A stretch of 64,000 bases of DNA, from positions 496,001 through 560,000 of the forward strand of contig NZ_SMSG01000003.1 of the NCBI RefSeq assembly GCF_004382795.1. Reading direction: 5' to 3'. Below, piece after piece: positions 16,429-25,992 of this stretch. Source of the DNA: Cumulibacter soli (GTDB taxonomy: Bacteria > Actinomycetota > Actinomycetes > Mycobacteriales > Antricoccaceae). Every line of letters begins with the position of its first letter. Position 1 is the stretch's first letter. The notes under the pieces are model-generated. The model was not told the DNA's origin and searched no databases. It was given only the letters and a program-made list of their open reading frames with translations. The position numbers were made by a program, and so were the translations under genes.

Positions 16429-17483
16429 AGGTCGCGAACCCCTTGCCGACGTACGAGATAGATGAACAACGGAGCACCCAGGAAGGCGGTAATGATGCCG
16501 ACATCGATTTCTGCAGGGCGCGCCACCACGCGACCGACGACGTCAGCGGCGGTCAGCAGAATCGCGCCGACGAGCGCGGCGTATGGGATCAGCCATCGAT
16601 GATCGACGCCGACGATGAGTCGACACGCGTGTGGCACTACGAGCCCCACGAATGCGATAGGACCGCAGACCGCTGTCGCCGCACCGCACAAGATGACAGC
16701 TCCGAGCGCGGCCGCGGCACGTGCGCGCGCCACGCGCTCGCCCAGTCCCGCCGCCAGGTCATCGCCAAGCGCAAGCGTGTTCAGACCGCGAGCGGCGAGA
16801 ATGCAGATCGCAAATCCAACGATGAAGAACGGCAGCACTTGTCCGAGGCTGGCGTAGGTCGCTCCCCCGACGCCGCCGATCTGCCAGGATCGAACCCCGC
16901 CTGCGATGTCATTGCGCGGCAGCATGATCGCGACGACGAATGACGACAAGGCAGCGGCGGTAGCCGCCCCGGCCAGTGCCAGTTTCAGCGGAGTCGCGCC
17001 GCCGCGACCGAGTGATCCCACGGCATAGACGAACAGTGCCGCCACAGCAGCACCCAAGATCCCGACCCAGATGAAGCTCGACGCGCTGACCAGTCCGAAG
17101 TATGCGATGCCCGCGACCACCGCGACCGAGGCGCCCATATTGACACCAAGAATGCCGGGATCGGCGAGCGGATTGCGAGTGACTCCCTGCATCACCGTTC
17201 CCGAAACGGCCAGCGCGAGCCCGGCAAGGACGGCCAGTAGGGTCCGCGGGATGCGTTTCGCGACTGCGGCCTGATCAAACCCATCGGTCGAGCCACCGAC
17301 CGCCGCGAACACGTCCTCGAGCGATACCGAACGCGAACCGATCGTCACGGACAGGAACATCACCACCGCGAGGACGGCGAGAATGACCACTAGCCATGAC
17401 ACGCGAGTGCGCCGCGTGCGCCTAATCGCCGCAACACCCGCACTGGAGGTTTCCAGTGCGGGTGTGTGGTCTGTCTGGGTCAC
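16425..17483 (-). CDS. Ferric-siderophore ABC importer, FecCD-type permease 1
   Basis: 352 residues with about ten membrane helices after a cytoplasmic N-terminus containing an Arg-rich patch. Contains KRIPRTLLAVLAGLALAVSGTV, VTRNPLADPGILGVNMGAS and GPIAFVGLVVPHACRLIVG, the FecCD core and coupling motifs. Pairs with the downstream permease. The stop overlaps that gene by four bases and its start overlaps the binding-protein stop by four bases. Confidence 0.94.
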   Translation of the reverse strand: MTQTDHTPALETSSAGVAAIRRTRRTRVSWLVVILAVLAVVMFLSVTIGSRSVSLEDVFAAVGGSTDGFDQAAVAKRIPRTLLAVLAGLALAVSGTVMQGVTRNPLADPGILGVNMGASVAVVAGIAYFGLVSASSFIWVGILGAAVAALFVYAVGSLGRGGATPLKLALAGAATAAALSSFVVAIMLPRNDIAGGVRSWQIGGVGGATYASLGQVLPFFIVGFAICILAARGLNTLALGDDLAAGLGERVARARAAAALGAVILCGAATAVCGPIAFVGLVVPHACRLIVGVDHRWLIPYAALVGAILLTAADVVGRVVARPAEIDVGIITAFLGAPLFIYLVRRQGVRDL

Positions 17484-18562
17484 TGGGACTTATCTGCCGC
17501 TTCCGCCAGGAGCCCGGCGTAATCGTCAAGCACCCAGGAGATCGCCAATGGCGTGGGGTTCGCGGCCGTACCGAGCGGATCGGCATTGGGCAGGCTTACG
17601 ATCGCGCCATTCTGCACGGCCGGGATCTGCGACAACAACGGATCATCGTTGAGCGCGGAGACGATTTCCTCGCCGCCGTACGTCACGATCACGTCGACGT
17701 CGCTGAAGTTGTCGGCTTGCTCGGCACTGATACTCAGCGAGAACTTGTCAGTCTCCTCGGAGGCTACCTGCACGCTTTCCGGCTGAGTCATACCAAGGTC
17801 ATCGAAGAACAAGGCTCGGGTGTCGTGCGTCGTATAGAACGACACCGTGCTCATGTCGGCGGTGTCGACGTGCGTCAAGAACATCGCACTGGTGCCGCTC
17901 AGCGACGGATACTCCGCCGCGGTGTCACTGATCTCCTGTTCCAGTTCGGCTATGAGAGTTTCGCCTTCGTCGGCCATGCCCATGCCTGCACTGTTGAGCT
18001 CGATCATTTCCTGCCATGGCGTTCCCCACGCGGTCTCCGGGAACGCGACGACGGGCGCGATCTCCGAAAGCAGGTCGTAGTCTTCCTGGGTCAGTCCCGA
18101 GTACGCAGCGAGAATGACGTCAGGCTCGGTCTCGTTCACCGCGTCGAAGTCGATGCCGTCGGTTTCGTCGAACAGCACCGGCGTCTCGCCGCCCAACTCG
18201 TCGAGCTTCTCCTCAACCCACGGCAGGATGCCGTCGCCGTTGTCGTCACCGAAGTTCGCTGCCGCCATTCCGACCGGGACGACCCCCAGCGCCAGCGGCA
18301 CTTCATGGTTTGCCCAGTTGACGGTGGCGATCCGCTCGGGCTTCGCTTCGATCACCGTCGTCCCGTACGCATGCTCGATCTCGACCGGCGTGAACCCGTC
18401 CTGTGCGCCGTCTCCGGACGAAGCATCCGAGTCATCGGAGGCACATGCGGTCAGCCCGACCGCGAGCAGCATGACGCTCAACCCCGAGAGGATGCGTGAC
18501 CGACGACTGCGCCGACGAGGACGCGTCGTGCGCCCAGCCGAACGGGTTGATGAAATCTCCAT
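17480..18562 (-). CDS. Iron-siderophore-binding lipoprotein
   Basis: 360 residues from the ATG with GGAAGGG four bases upstream. An Arg-rich N-region precedes a hydrophobic stretch ending in lipobox Leu-Thr-Ala-Cys40; the cysteine is lipidated and the protein tethered outside the membrane. The mature part has the FecB/FhuD-type fold: PERIATVNWANHEVPLALGV, then the second half VDVIVTYGGEEIVSALNDDP. Captures ferric siderophore for the two FecCD permeases. First gene of the operon, with an iron box 28 bases upstream of the start, so expression should rise when iron is scarce. Confidence 0.93.
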   Translation of the reverse strand: MEISSTRSAGRTTRPRRRSRRSRILSGLSVMLLAVGLTACASDDSDASSGDGAQDGFTPVEIEHAYGTTVIEAKPERIATVNWANHEVPLALGVVPVGMAAANFGDDNGDGILPWVEEKLDELGGETPVLFDETDGIDFDAVNETEPDVILAAYSGLTQEDYDLLSEIAPVVAFPETAWGTPWQEMIELNSAGMGMADEGETLIAELEQEISDTAAEYPSLSGTSAMFLTHVDTADMSTVSFYTTHDTRALFFDDLGMTQPESVQVASEETDKFSLSISAEQADNFSDVDVIVTYGGEEIVSALNDDPLLSQIPAVQNGAIVSLPNADPLGTAANPTPLAISWVLDDYAGLLAEAADKSQ

Positions 18563-18589
18563 GGTGCCCTTCCGAAAATGATTCTGCAC

Positions 18590-18608
18590 TTAGGCGTGCC
18601 TAACCAAA
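18590..18608 (-). promoter_or_regulatory. DtxR/IdeR-type iron box
   Basis: The 19 bases read on the minus strand match the DtxR/IdeR consensus (TTAGGTTAGGCTAACCTAA, from memory) at 15 of 19 positions, including the GGTTAGGC core and the terminal CCTAA. It sits just upstream of the siderophore-binding protein gene, where bound Fe(II)-DtxR would block the promoter. Match and position are seen; binding is inferred. Confidence 0.75.
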
Positions 18609-18781
18609 TTAGGGGACAAACCGGTACTTCGCAATCGCGCCAAACTGACACGTATTGTCGTGATACAGACACCCGCGGATGAACCACGACGTGACCGCTC
18701 GCCGAAGACTCAAGCGCCGTTTCACCGCCGGGCGGCGCCATGTGCTGCGTATCGACACCATGGAAAGTGGGCGCGGCGCCT

Positions 18782-19579
18782 TTACTGGGCGCGGAACTGT
18801 CCAGGACTCATGCCCGTGACCCGGCGAAACGCTGACCCGAACGCGCTTACGGACGCGAACCCGACCCTTTGCGCGATGTCGGCGATCGGCATGCCCTGAT
18901 TGAGCAGTTCGATCGCGCGCTGGGTACGAAACGCCGCGACCCAGCGAGTGAAATCCAGGCCGGTCTCATGTCGAAATAGCCGGGTGAGAGTTCTGCCACT
19001 CACGTTGAGTTGCTGGGCCCATTCTTCGAGCGATCGCACGATCGCGGGATTGGCCTGTAACTCTCGCACAATCGGTGCAGCGGCCGCCGAGACAGGAGTC
19101 TGCAGCAGGAGTTCTCGGTCGGCCGGCCGCAGCACGTCCAGCACCATCTTCTCGGTAAGACCCCGCGAGGATTCGCCCAGACCCGGTTCGTTCAGTCGGT
19201 CCAGCAGCAACCGAAGCAACGGCGTCATCTCCACAGCTACCGGTCGCTCGGCCAACGCAAACACATCGTGGAAACTGAAATGCGCCGTTCGGTACCTCGT
19301 GCCAGCTGGCATCGACCCGTGATGCATGGTTCCGGCGGGGATCCACAGACCGACTGACGGCGTAATTGTCCACGTGCGGTTGCCTACGGTTGCCGTTGAC
19401 GCACCCTTGTCGTTCCACAGCAATTCGTGCGTCGGATGGGAATGCGCCTCCCAATCCGTACGCCAGTGAACCTGCTCGGCCATCCCATCAATCACATACG
19501 GCACTTGGATAGCGCCGGCCGCATATTGGGGTAGTTGGCGCCGATCGACGACCTGCTCTAGGGACTCGGGCATGTCCAT
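18782..19579 (-). CDS. AraC-family regulator with cupin-like sensor domain
   Basis: 265 residues (second ATG at 19573 also possible). The N-terminal half is a beta-rich cupin-like domain with HWRTDWEAHSHPTHELLW. The C-terminal half carries two AraC helix-turn-helices: RSLEEWAQQLNVSGRTLTRLF (about 180-200) and MPIADIAQRVGFASVSAFGS (about 230-250), followed by the family end FRRVTGMSPGQFR. It is transcribed toward the siderophore operon, 220 bp before the binding protein start, so it is a plausible siderophore-responsive activator, as in YbtA-type systems; no direct evidence for the ligand. Confidence 0.88.
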   Translation of the reverse strand: MDMPESLEQVVDRRQLPQYAAGAIQVPYVIDGMAEQVHWRTDWEAHSHPTHELLWNDKGASTATVGNRTWTITPSVGLWIPAGTMHHGSMPAGTRYRTAHFSFHDVFALAERPVAVEMTPLLRLLLDRLNEPGLGESSRGLTEKMVLDVLRPADRELLLQTPVSAAAAPIVRELQANPAIVRSLEEWAQQLNVSGRTLTRLFRHETGLDFTRWVAAFRTQRAIELLNQGMPIADIAQRVGFASVSAFGSAFRRVTGMSPGQFRAQ

Positions 19580-19701
19580 ACGCTACTGAGCCGCGTCATC
19601 GATCCAGCTAATGGGCCTTACCATCGCGACCCGCGCGTGCGTGATCGCGCGGACAAGGCAGTGCCGCGGCCGACACGTGCGGGTTGCGCGATAATTGAAG
19701 G

Positions 19702-20295
19702 ATGCTGAGGCCGAAGGTAATCGCCGTGAGCCGCGATGAGACGCACCGTTTCAGCAAGGTGCCGGTCGATTCAATCTCGCTCATTGCGGGAATCGGCGTC
19801 CTGGGCGACGCACACGCTGGAAGGCTGGTACAGCACCGCTCACGCGTGCGTCGCGACCCAAATCAACCGAATCTTCGGCAGGTCCATCTCCTCCAGGAGG
19901 AACTTTTCAGCGAAGCCAGGAAGGAAGGGTATGAACTATCCCCCGGAGATCTCGGCGAGAACATCCTTACCTCAGGTATCGATCTACTGAACCTTCCGAC
20001 GGGATGCATACTGAATGTCGGGGACGCCCGCATCCGGCTGACCGGTGTGCGTAATCCATGTGTCCAGATCAATCAGTTCCGTGCTGGTCTGCTCAAGGTC
20101 GTGCTCGCACAGGAGGACGGCACGCCCGTCGCTGAACCTGCGCCTTCGACTGGATCTCCTGAGATATCCCGGATCCAATTGATTCGCAAGGCAGGCGTGA
20201 TGGCGGTCGTCGAACGCAGCGGGAACGTCCGCCCTGGCGATCCGGTATCGATTGCGCTCCCACCCGAGCCGCATGCACCGCTTGCCCCTGTGTAG
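19702..20295 (+). CDS. MOSC-domain protein
   Basis: 197 residues. The MOSC (MOCO sulfurase C-terminal) fold is seen in GIGVLGDAHAGRLVQHRSRV, LSPGDLGENILTSGIDLLNLP, LNVGDARIRLTGVRNPCVQI with the conserved cysteine, and the closing VERSGNVRPGDPVSIALP. MOSC proteins bind sulfur or molybdenum-cofactor derivatives; YiiM-like members detoxify N-hydroxylated compounds. Stands alone, divergent from the AraC gene. Confidence 0.9.
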   Translation: MLRPKVIAVSRDETHRFSKVPVDSISLIAGIGVLGDAHAGRLVQHRSRVRRDPNQPNLRQVHLLQEELFSEARKEGYELSPGDLGENILTSGIDLLNLPTGCILNVGDARIRLTGVRNPCVQINQFRAGLLKVVLAQEDGTPVAEPAPSTGSPEISRIQLIRKAGVMAVVERSGNVRPGDPVSIALPPEPHAPLAPV

Positions 20296-20398
20296 GAATC
20301 TGCGTGCGGCACGTGCTCTACGTACACAACGTTGCGTTGACTTGATTGAGGATGAGTTCTAGGTTTGGCCAAAGGTGCCCTTCTACTGGGGAGATCCC

Positions 20399-21928
20399 AT
20401 GTACCTGACCATGGCCTTGCACCGAAACCTCCAACAGCAGCCCGATGTCGTGGCAACGATCTGCGGCGACCGTGTCCGCACCCATCGCGAAAGCATTGAG
20501 CGAGTCTCACGTATCGCTGCTGGGATAAGAGCCGCTGGCTCGCAGCCTGGTGAACGCATCGCGATCCTGGCGCTGAATTCTGATTACTACCACGAAGTGC
20601 TTCTCGCCTGTAGTTGGGCGGATGCCGTCTTTGTTCCGGTGAACGTGCGTTGGAGCGCGTTGGAGATTGTCTATTCGCTCATCGAAGCTGAAGTGTCGCA
20701 ACTCTTTGTCGATGCCACCTTCGCTGGATTGGTCGAGGAGATCCGCACCAAGCACCCGCAGATCTCGTACGTCGTACATCTAGATCCCGGCCCCGCTCCG
20801 GAAGGCACCACCGCGATCGAGGATCTCGTTGCCGCGCACGACCCAATCCCGGACGCGCACCGAAGCGGCGAGAGCCTCGCAGGAATCTTCTATACGGGAG
20901 GAACCACGGGATCGCCCAAGGGCGTCATGCTTAGCCATCGCAATCTGATGACCTCGGCGGTCGGCGCGGCCGCCACGGGATTTGTGCCGATGCACGGGCG
21001 ACTGCTGCACGCCGCACCAATGTTCCATCTCGCGGATCTGGCAGCCTGGAATGCGATCAACGCCGTCGGCGGATCGCACGTCATGATCCCGAGTTTTGAA
21101 CCGGTCGCGACAATGCAGGCGATTGCCGAGCACAAGGTCACAGCGTCGTTGCTGGTGCCGACGATGATTCAGATGCTCGTCGATCACCCCGCAATTCATG
21201 ATCACGACCTCGGCTCGATCACGCACGTGCTGTACGGCGCATCCGCGATCCCAGAGGCGGTCATGAATCGAACACGCGCCGTGTTTCCTGACGCTCAGTT
21301 CAGCCAGGCGTACGGGATGACGGAAGTCTCGCCGGTCGGAACCATCTTGCTGCCCCACGAGCACGACGACGCCACCGCGGCGCGATCGGTGGGACGCGCG
21401 GCGCCGCATTCGCTGATCAAGATCGTGGGCCCGGACGATGAGGAGCTCCCCGTAGGCACACCCGGCCAGATTTGCATTGCCGGCGACCACGTGATGATGG
21501 GCTACCTGAACAAACCGCAGGAAACTGAGGAGGCGCTTCGCGGCGGGTGGATGCACACCGGTGACGGCGGGTACGTCGACGCGAACGGTTATGTATTTCT
21601 CACTGACCGCCTCAAAGACATGATCATTACCGGTGGCGAGAACGTGTACTCAATCGAGGTCGAGAACATTATCGCCACTCACCCGTCGGTTGCCTCGTGT
21701 GCTGTCGTCGGCGTACCCGACGAGAAATGGGGCGAAACCGTTCACGCAGTAGTCGTCCTGGCTGACGGCACCGAATTGACGATCGAAGAACTTCGCAGCC
21801 ATTGCGCCGCCCGGTTGGCCGGATACAAATGTCCGACCGGCCTGTCGGTAGTGGCCGAAATGCCCCTCTCAGGCGCAGGAAAGATTCTGAAACGAACACT
21901 GCGCGATCGACTAGCTAGCAGCGCATGA
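20399..21928 (+). CDS. Long-chain acyl-CoA ligase / AMP-dependent synthetase
   Basis: 509 residues from the ATG that has GGGGAG five bases upstream (a GTG eight codons earlier lacks one). Activates a carboxylic acid with ATP and joins it to CoA. P-loop YTGGTTGSPKGVMLSHRN near residue 165, A5 motif QAYGMTEVSP, A7 HTGDGGYVDANGYVFLTDRLKDMIITGGENVY, and the A10 lysine in PLSGAGKILKRTLR are all present. Length is normal for FadD/acyl-CoA synthetase. No obvious operon partner; the next gene starts 45 bp on with a weak ribosome site. Confidence 0.94.
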   Translation: MYLTMALHRNLQQQPDVVATICGDRVRTHRESIERVSRIAAGIRAAGSQPGERIAILALNSDYYHEVLLACSWADAVFVPVNVRWSALEIVYSLIEAEVSQLFVDATFAGLVEEIRTKHPQISYVVHLDPGPAPEGTTAIEDLVAAHDPIPDAHRSGESLAGIFYTGGTTGSPKGVMLSHRNLMTSAVGAAATGFVPMHGRLLHAAPMFHLADLAAWNAINAVGGSHVMIPSFEPVATMQAIAEHKVTASLLVPTMIQMLVDHPAIHDHDLGSITHVLYGASAIPEAVMNRTRAVFPDAQFSQAYGMTEVSPVGTILLPHEHDDATAARSVGRAAPHSLIKIVGPDDEELPVGTPGQICIAGDHVMMGYLNKPQETEEALRGGWMHTGDGGYVDANGYVFLTDRLKDMIITGGENVYSIEVENIIATHPSVASCAVVGVPDEKWGETVHAVVVLADGTELTIEELRSHCAARLAGYKCPTGLSVVAEMPLSGAGKILKRTLRDRLASSA

Positions 21929-21972
21929 CGGACGTGGGTCGGCGTCGACCTCACTGGGCTTGAGTGTGATTC

Positions 21973-22839
21973 ATGGCGACACCCGATGCCGACGTTCAGA
22001 TTGATAGTGCGCTTGTCTACTCGCTGTTGCGACAGTCACCCGAACACCGGAGCCTGCAGATTCGGCTGGCAGGTCGCGGGTGGGACAACGAGATATGGCG
22101 ACTCGGGTCGGACCTCGCCGTACGGCTGCCGCGCCGCTACGCGGCCGCTCAACTCATCGAACACGAGATCGCGTGGCTTGCGCAGATCGCCACTACGATT
22201 GCGATCGCCGCTCCGGTACCGATCTTTGCTGGCACCTCCACCACGGACTATCCGTACCGCTGGACCATCGTGCCGTGGCTTGCTGGAACCTCCGCGGACC
22301 ACCTTGCCGCCAAAGAAAGAGACCAGTACGCCGGGCAGCTCGCGCAGACCTTGCGACGCCTACACCGGCCCGCGCCGGAGGGATTGCCGACCAATCGCTA
22401 TCGAGGTGTGCCGCTTGCTGACCGCGCGCCTGACGTCACCGCGCGGTTAGACGACGCTGGCCTCCGGCGGCTGCTGCGCGACGCACTGGACGCGCCGAGA
22501 TACTCCGGCCCTGCGCTGACCTTGCACGGCGATCCTCATCCCGCGAATGTAATCGTCGACGCAGAGGGTCGACTATCGGCACTGATCGACTTTGGCGATG
22601 TGTGTCGCGGAGATCCTGCGAGTGATGTGGGCGCCATGTGGCTGCACTTCACTGCCGGCGGGCGCCGCGAGTTCTTCGACGTGTACGGCGCCGACGACGC
22701 ACTCCGGCGTCGATCGCGGGGGTGGGCGATCAGCCTCGCGACGGCAATTCTCGCCACCGATGACACCCATCCCCTGCATACCTGCGCGCTGCACGCGCTG
22801 CACGAGTTGTCGGTTACGGCCGCACGAACACTTTCGTAG
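21973..22839 (+). CDS. Aminoglycoside phosphotransferase-fold kinase
   Basis: 288 residues. APH fold: GRGWDNEIWRLGSDLAVRLPRR with the ATP-site lysine position occupied by Arg, the catalytic loop LHGDPHPANVIVD (184-196) with Asp and Asn, and the Mg-binding LIDFGD (204-209). Such proteins are common in actinobacteria and phosphorylate small molecules; drug resistance should not be assumed. Follows the acyl-CoA ligase by 45 bp. Confidence 0.9.
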   Translation: MATPDADVQIDSALVYSLLRQSPEHRSLQIRLAGRGWDNEIWRLGSDLAVRLPRRYAAAQLIEHEIAWLAQIATTIAIAAPVPIFAGTSTTDYPYRWTIVPWLAGTSADHLAAKERDQYAGQLAQTLRRLHRPAPEGLPTNRYRGVPLADRAPDVTARLDDAGLRRLLRDALDAPRYSGPALTLHGDPHPANVIVDAEGRLSALIDFGDVCRGDPASDVGAMWLHFTAGGRREFFDVYGADDALRRRSRGWAISLATAILATDDTHPLHTCALHALHELSVTAARTLS

Positions 22840-22964
22840 TCCACCCACCCACACCTACGTTTGGCAGCGAAGCGTATTTCAGAAGAACGTGGCGCCACCT
22901 CGCCGGTTAGACGGCCTGATCTCGACGACGCGGTACGTTACGTAGCCAGACGAAGGGACTCAGA

Positions 22965-23801
22965 ATGCACACATTGCAGGTAGGTTCGGTCAACATCACC
23001 GCGCTCCTGGACGCACCATTCCTCCAGTCGCTGGCGTACTTGTCACCCGAGCACGCGGCCGAACTCGAGGACGAGTATCGCGACACCCTCGATGAACGCG
23101 GTCTGTGCACCGGTGCGGTTACCTGCTATCTCGTGCGAACCGCCGATGGTCTTGCCTTGGTGGACACCGGTATCGGTCCGCGCAAACGCAAGGGTTTTCC
23201 GCATGGTCGCCTGGATGCAGCGCTAGCCGAAGCCGGGGTCTCCCCCACAGAGATCGACCTGGTGATTCACACGCATCTACATATAGATCACGTCGGCTGG
23301 AACACCTATGAGACCCCGGACGGCGGCTGTGCGATCTTCTTCCCGAACGCGCGGTTCGTGATCCAGCAAGCCGAGTGGGATTACTGGATGGCACCGGAAC
23401 AATTGGATGCCCCGGACAACGCCGTACTACGCGAATGTGTCGCGCCGCTGCGCGACAGCGGCCGTGTGGACCTTGTCGACGCCAACGCTCGCTACCTGGG
23501 CGCCATCGGATTCATCGCCAATCCGGGCCATACGCCCGGACACGTCGCCGTCGAGATCACTGACGGAGCGGAACGCGCGGTGATCGTCGGCGATTCCTGC
23601 CATCACCCGTTCCAAGTCACCCACTCGAGTTGGCCATCGCCGATGGACGTAGATGCGAACCACGCCATCGAGGCGCGTGGTGCGTTGTACGACCGACTCG
23701 CTGATTCCGGTGCCTATGTGTTGGGCGGGCACTGGAAGCATCCCGGCTGGGGCCAGGTCGTCCGTACTGACGGTGAGCGTAGATTCGTGCCCGGCATCTA
23801 G
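22965..23801 (+). CDS. Metallo-beta-lactamase-fold hydrolase
   Basis: 278 residues, ATG with AAGGGA upstream. Zinc-binding motif HTHLHIDHVGW (102-112), then further ligands in NPGHTPGHVAVEI and IVGDSCHHPF, and GGHWKHPGWG near the end. The lineage looks like quorum-lactonase or glyoxalase-II-like hydrolases, but the substrate cannot be assigned. Cytoplasmic; no signal peptide. Converges on the OPT transporter gene with a small hairpin between. Confidence 0.9.
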   Translation: MHTLQVGSVNITALLDAPFLQSLAYLSPEHAAELEDEYRDTLDERGLCTGAVTCYLVRTADGLALVDTGIGPRKRKGFPHGRLDAALAEAGVSPTEIDLVIHTHLHIDHVGWNTYETPDGGCAIFFPNARFVIQQAEWDYWMAPEQLDAPDNAVLRECVAPLRDSGRVDLVDANARYLGAIGFIANPGHTPGHVAVEITDGAERAVIVGDSCHHPFQVTHSSWPSPMDVDANHAIEARGALYDRLADSGAYVLGGHWKHPGWGQVVRTDGERRFVPGI

Positions 23802-23830
23802 GCACGCGACGCGTTCGCTACCGACGCCGT

Positions 23831-23849
23831 CACCGAATGCGTCTCGGTG
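23831..23849. terminator. Small hairpin between convergent genes
   Basis: CACCGA and TCGGTG form a 6-bp stem around seven bases in the 54-bp gap between the hydrolase and the OPT transporter. A weak bidirectional terminator at best; no U-tract. Confidence 0.35.
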
Positions 23850-23855
23850 CCGAGG

Positions 23856-25835
23856 TTACGGGTTGCCAGTCGATGCAGGCTCCTGAGAAGCGATCTTTCG
23901 AGTGCGCTGGTACAGCCCCAGCGTCAGTACGACGAACAGGGCGATGCCAAGCCCAACGGCCCATCCGGTGAACCCATCGCCCACAATCGCCAGCGGCGAA
24001 TCGTTTCCGGTCGCAGCCACGATGCCGGCGAAAATTACGCCGAACAGACTCTCGCCGACGATGAGGCCCGTCGCGACCAATACGCCCATCCGCTTCTTCC
24101 GCTCAGCGTTCCCACCGGAATTGCTCGCCCACTTGTCGTAGAAGTGCCCGAGGAACGCGCCAATCGGGATGATGAGGGTCAGCGAAATCGGCAAATACAT
24201 GCCCATACCGACCGCAAGCGGTGGCAGCCGGAACTTGGAGGTCTTACCGAGCACCTCGTCGATAATGATCACCACAGCGCCAATAGCCGCACCGAGCCCA
24301 ATCAGTCCCCAGTCAATGGATCCGCCGAACACGCCATTCACGAGCGAGGAGATCAACGCTGCCTGCGGAGCGGCCAACGCATCCGGCCCCGCGCCAGGTG
24401 CCCCCTGGAACCCGAACGCCGTCATCATCAGGTCGAGAATCGGCGGAATGATCAGCGACCCAAACACAACTCCGATGATCAATGCGACTTGCTGCTTCCA
24501 TGGCGTCGCGCCAACTAGCTGACCAGTCTTGAGGTCTTGCAGATTGTCGTTCGAGATGGTGGCGACACCGAACACGACCGCCGACGTGAAGATGGTGAAC
24601 GCCACCAATCCGGTGAGCTCACCGTTCGACATGTCGCCAAACGTAAGTTTCAACAGCAGTGCAGCCAGCAGCGCGACCAGAATTCCCACACCGGAAATGG
24701 GACTGTTCGACGAGCCGATGAGACCGGCCATGTAACCACACACGGACGCCACCAGCAGACCGATGACGAAGATAAAGATCAGCGCGGTGGCGACGATCCC
24801 CCCGCTGTGTCCTTGCAGTGCACTACCGGCCACGAAGTCCCACAGCAAGAATCCGATCGGGATCAGCGAGACCACGATGACGCCGCCGACGATGTTGATC
24901 GGGATGTCCCGCTCGGTGATCTCGACGCTCGATCCGGCGCGCCGTTTACGAGCAGAAGTCGCTGCATCTTTGATTCCGCGGGCAATTGGCGCGAGCATCT
25001 TCACCAGGGTCCAGATCGCTGCGATCGCGATCGCTCCCGCGCCGATGAAGCGAACGTCATTGGCGAAGATCGAATTCACGCCGTCCTCGAGCGGGATCCC
25101 GCCCAGTTCTCCTGAAGTCTGCACCGGCAGCAGGACGCCGTACGCGATCAACAGACCGACGATCATCGCGATGCCGACCGAAATCCCCACGAGGTGACCG
25201 ATCCCAATGAGCGCCATCGACATGCTGGCGCCGATCATCGTCCCGCCTGCGCCGACTTTGAACGCCGTGGTCACCGAACCAGCAACAACCTTCAAACCCG
25301 CCAACAGCGCATATCCGGCCGACGCGAGCCCGCCGAGCACGATCAATCGCAGCCCGCCCCGGTTCTCCTGAGCACCGCGCTCGGTGTCACCGACTTTGAG
25401 CACCTCCGCTGCGGCAACACCCTCGGGATACGGCAGGTCGGATCCGGTCACCAGTGTGCGGCGCAGCGGGATCGAGTACATCACGCCGAGGATTCCGCCG
25501 AGGGCGCAGACGAGAAGCGTTATCCAGTAGGGGAACCCGGTCCACCAGCCGACCATGACCAGGCCCGGTAGGACGAAGATGATGGCTGAGAGCGTGCCGG
25601 CCGAGGAGGCGATGGTCTGCACGATGTTGTTCTCGACAATCGTGTGACCCTTGAAGTAGCGCAAGACTGCCATCGAGATGACCGCTGCCGGGATCGACGT
25701 CGCGAACGTCAACCCCACTTTCAGACCGAGGTACACGTTGGCCGCGGTAAAGATCAAGGTGATGATGCCGCCAAGGATGATGCCGCGAATAGTGATCTCG
25801 CGGATCGGCGACCGCTCGCTGGTTGGTGTACTCAC
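23856..25835 (-). CDS. OPT-family oligopeptide (or metal-chelate) transporter
   Basis: 659 residues from a GTG with GAGAGGA upstream. About fourteen hydrophobic helices. OPT family signs: IRGIILGGIITLIFTAANVY, the NIVQTIASSAGTLSA segment, the PYPEGVAAAEVLKVG motif typical of bacterial OPT, and MGMYLPISLTLIIPIGAFLG near the end. Imports peptides, modified peptides or metal chelates with protons. Single gene, divergent from a methyltransferase. Confidence 0.92.
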   Translation of the reverse strand: MSTPTSERSPIREITIRGIILGGIITLIFTAANVYLGLKVGLTFATSIPAAVISMAVLRYFKGHTIVENNIVQTIASSAGTLSAIIFVLPGLVMVGWWTGFPYWITLLVCALGGILGVMYSIPLRRTLVTGSDLPYPEGVAAAEVLKVGDTERGAQENRGGLRLIVLGGLASAGYALLAGLKVVAGSVTTAFKVGAGGTMIGASMSMALIGIGHLVGISVGIAMIVGLLIAYGVLLPVQTSGELGGIPLEDGVNSIFANDVRFIGAGAIAIAAIWTLVKMLAPIARGIKDAATSARKRRAGSSVEITERDIPINIVGGVIVVSLIPIGFLLWDFVAGSALQGHSGGIVATALIFIFVIGLLVASVCGYMAGLIGSSNSPISGVGILVALLAALLLKLTFGDMSNGELTGLVAFTIFTSAVVFGVATISNDNLQDLKTGQLVGATPWKQQVALIIGVVFGSLIIPPILDLMMTAFGFQGAPGAGPDALAAPQAALISSLVNGVFGGSIDWGLIGLGAAIGAVVIIIDEVLGKTSKFRLPPLAVGMGMYLPISLTLIIPIGAFLGHFYDKWASNSGGNAERKKRMGVLVATGLIVGESLFGVIFAGIVAATGNDSPLAIVGDGFTGWAVGLGIALFVVLTLGLYQRTRKIASQEPASTGNP

Positions 25836-25930
25836 CGCAGTTCCTCTCTCGGATGCGCACGCGCGATCCGCACACAATAGCGGTGGGAGCGTACTCTCGC
25901 GGCGCATTCGCAGTATGCGCGCACCGCCGC

Positions 25931-25980
25931 GTGTCCGCGTACGGCACGCGGGTGTCCGCGTACGGCACGCGGGTGTCCGC
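25931..25980. repeat. 21-bp tandem repeat, 2.4 copies
   Basis: GTGTCCGCGTACGGCACGCGG occurs at 25931-25951 and 25952-25972, followed by eight bases of a third copy. It lies in the promoter gap between the divergent OPT and methyltransferase genes, ending 12 bases before the latter's ATG. Confidence 0.9.
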
Positions 25981-25992
25981 TATCCTCTGGCG

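Noticed and set aside
21973-22839. APH-fold gene as an aminoglycoside resistance gene
   Set aside because: The fold alone does not indicate drug resistance; many actinobacterial paralogues act on other small molecules.
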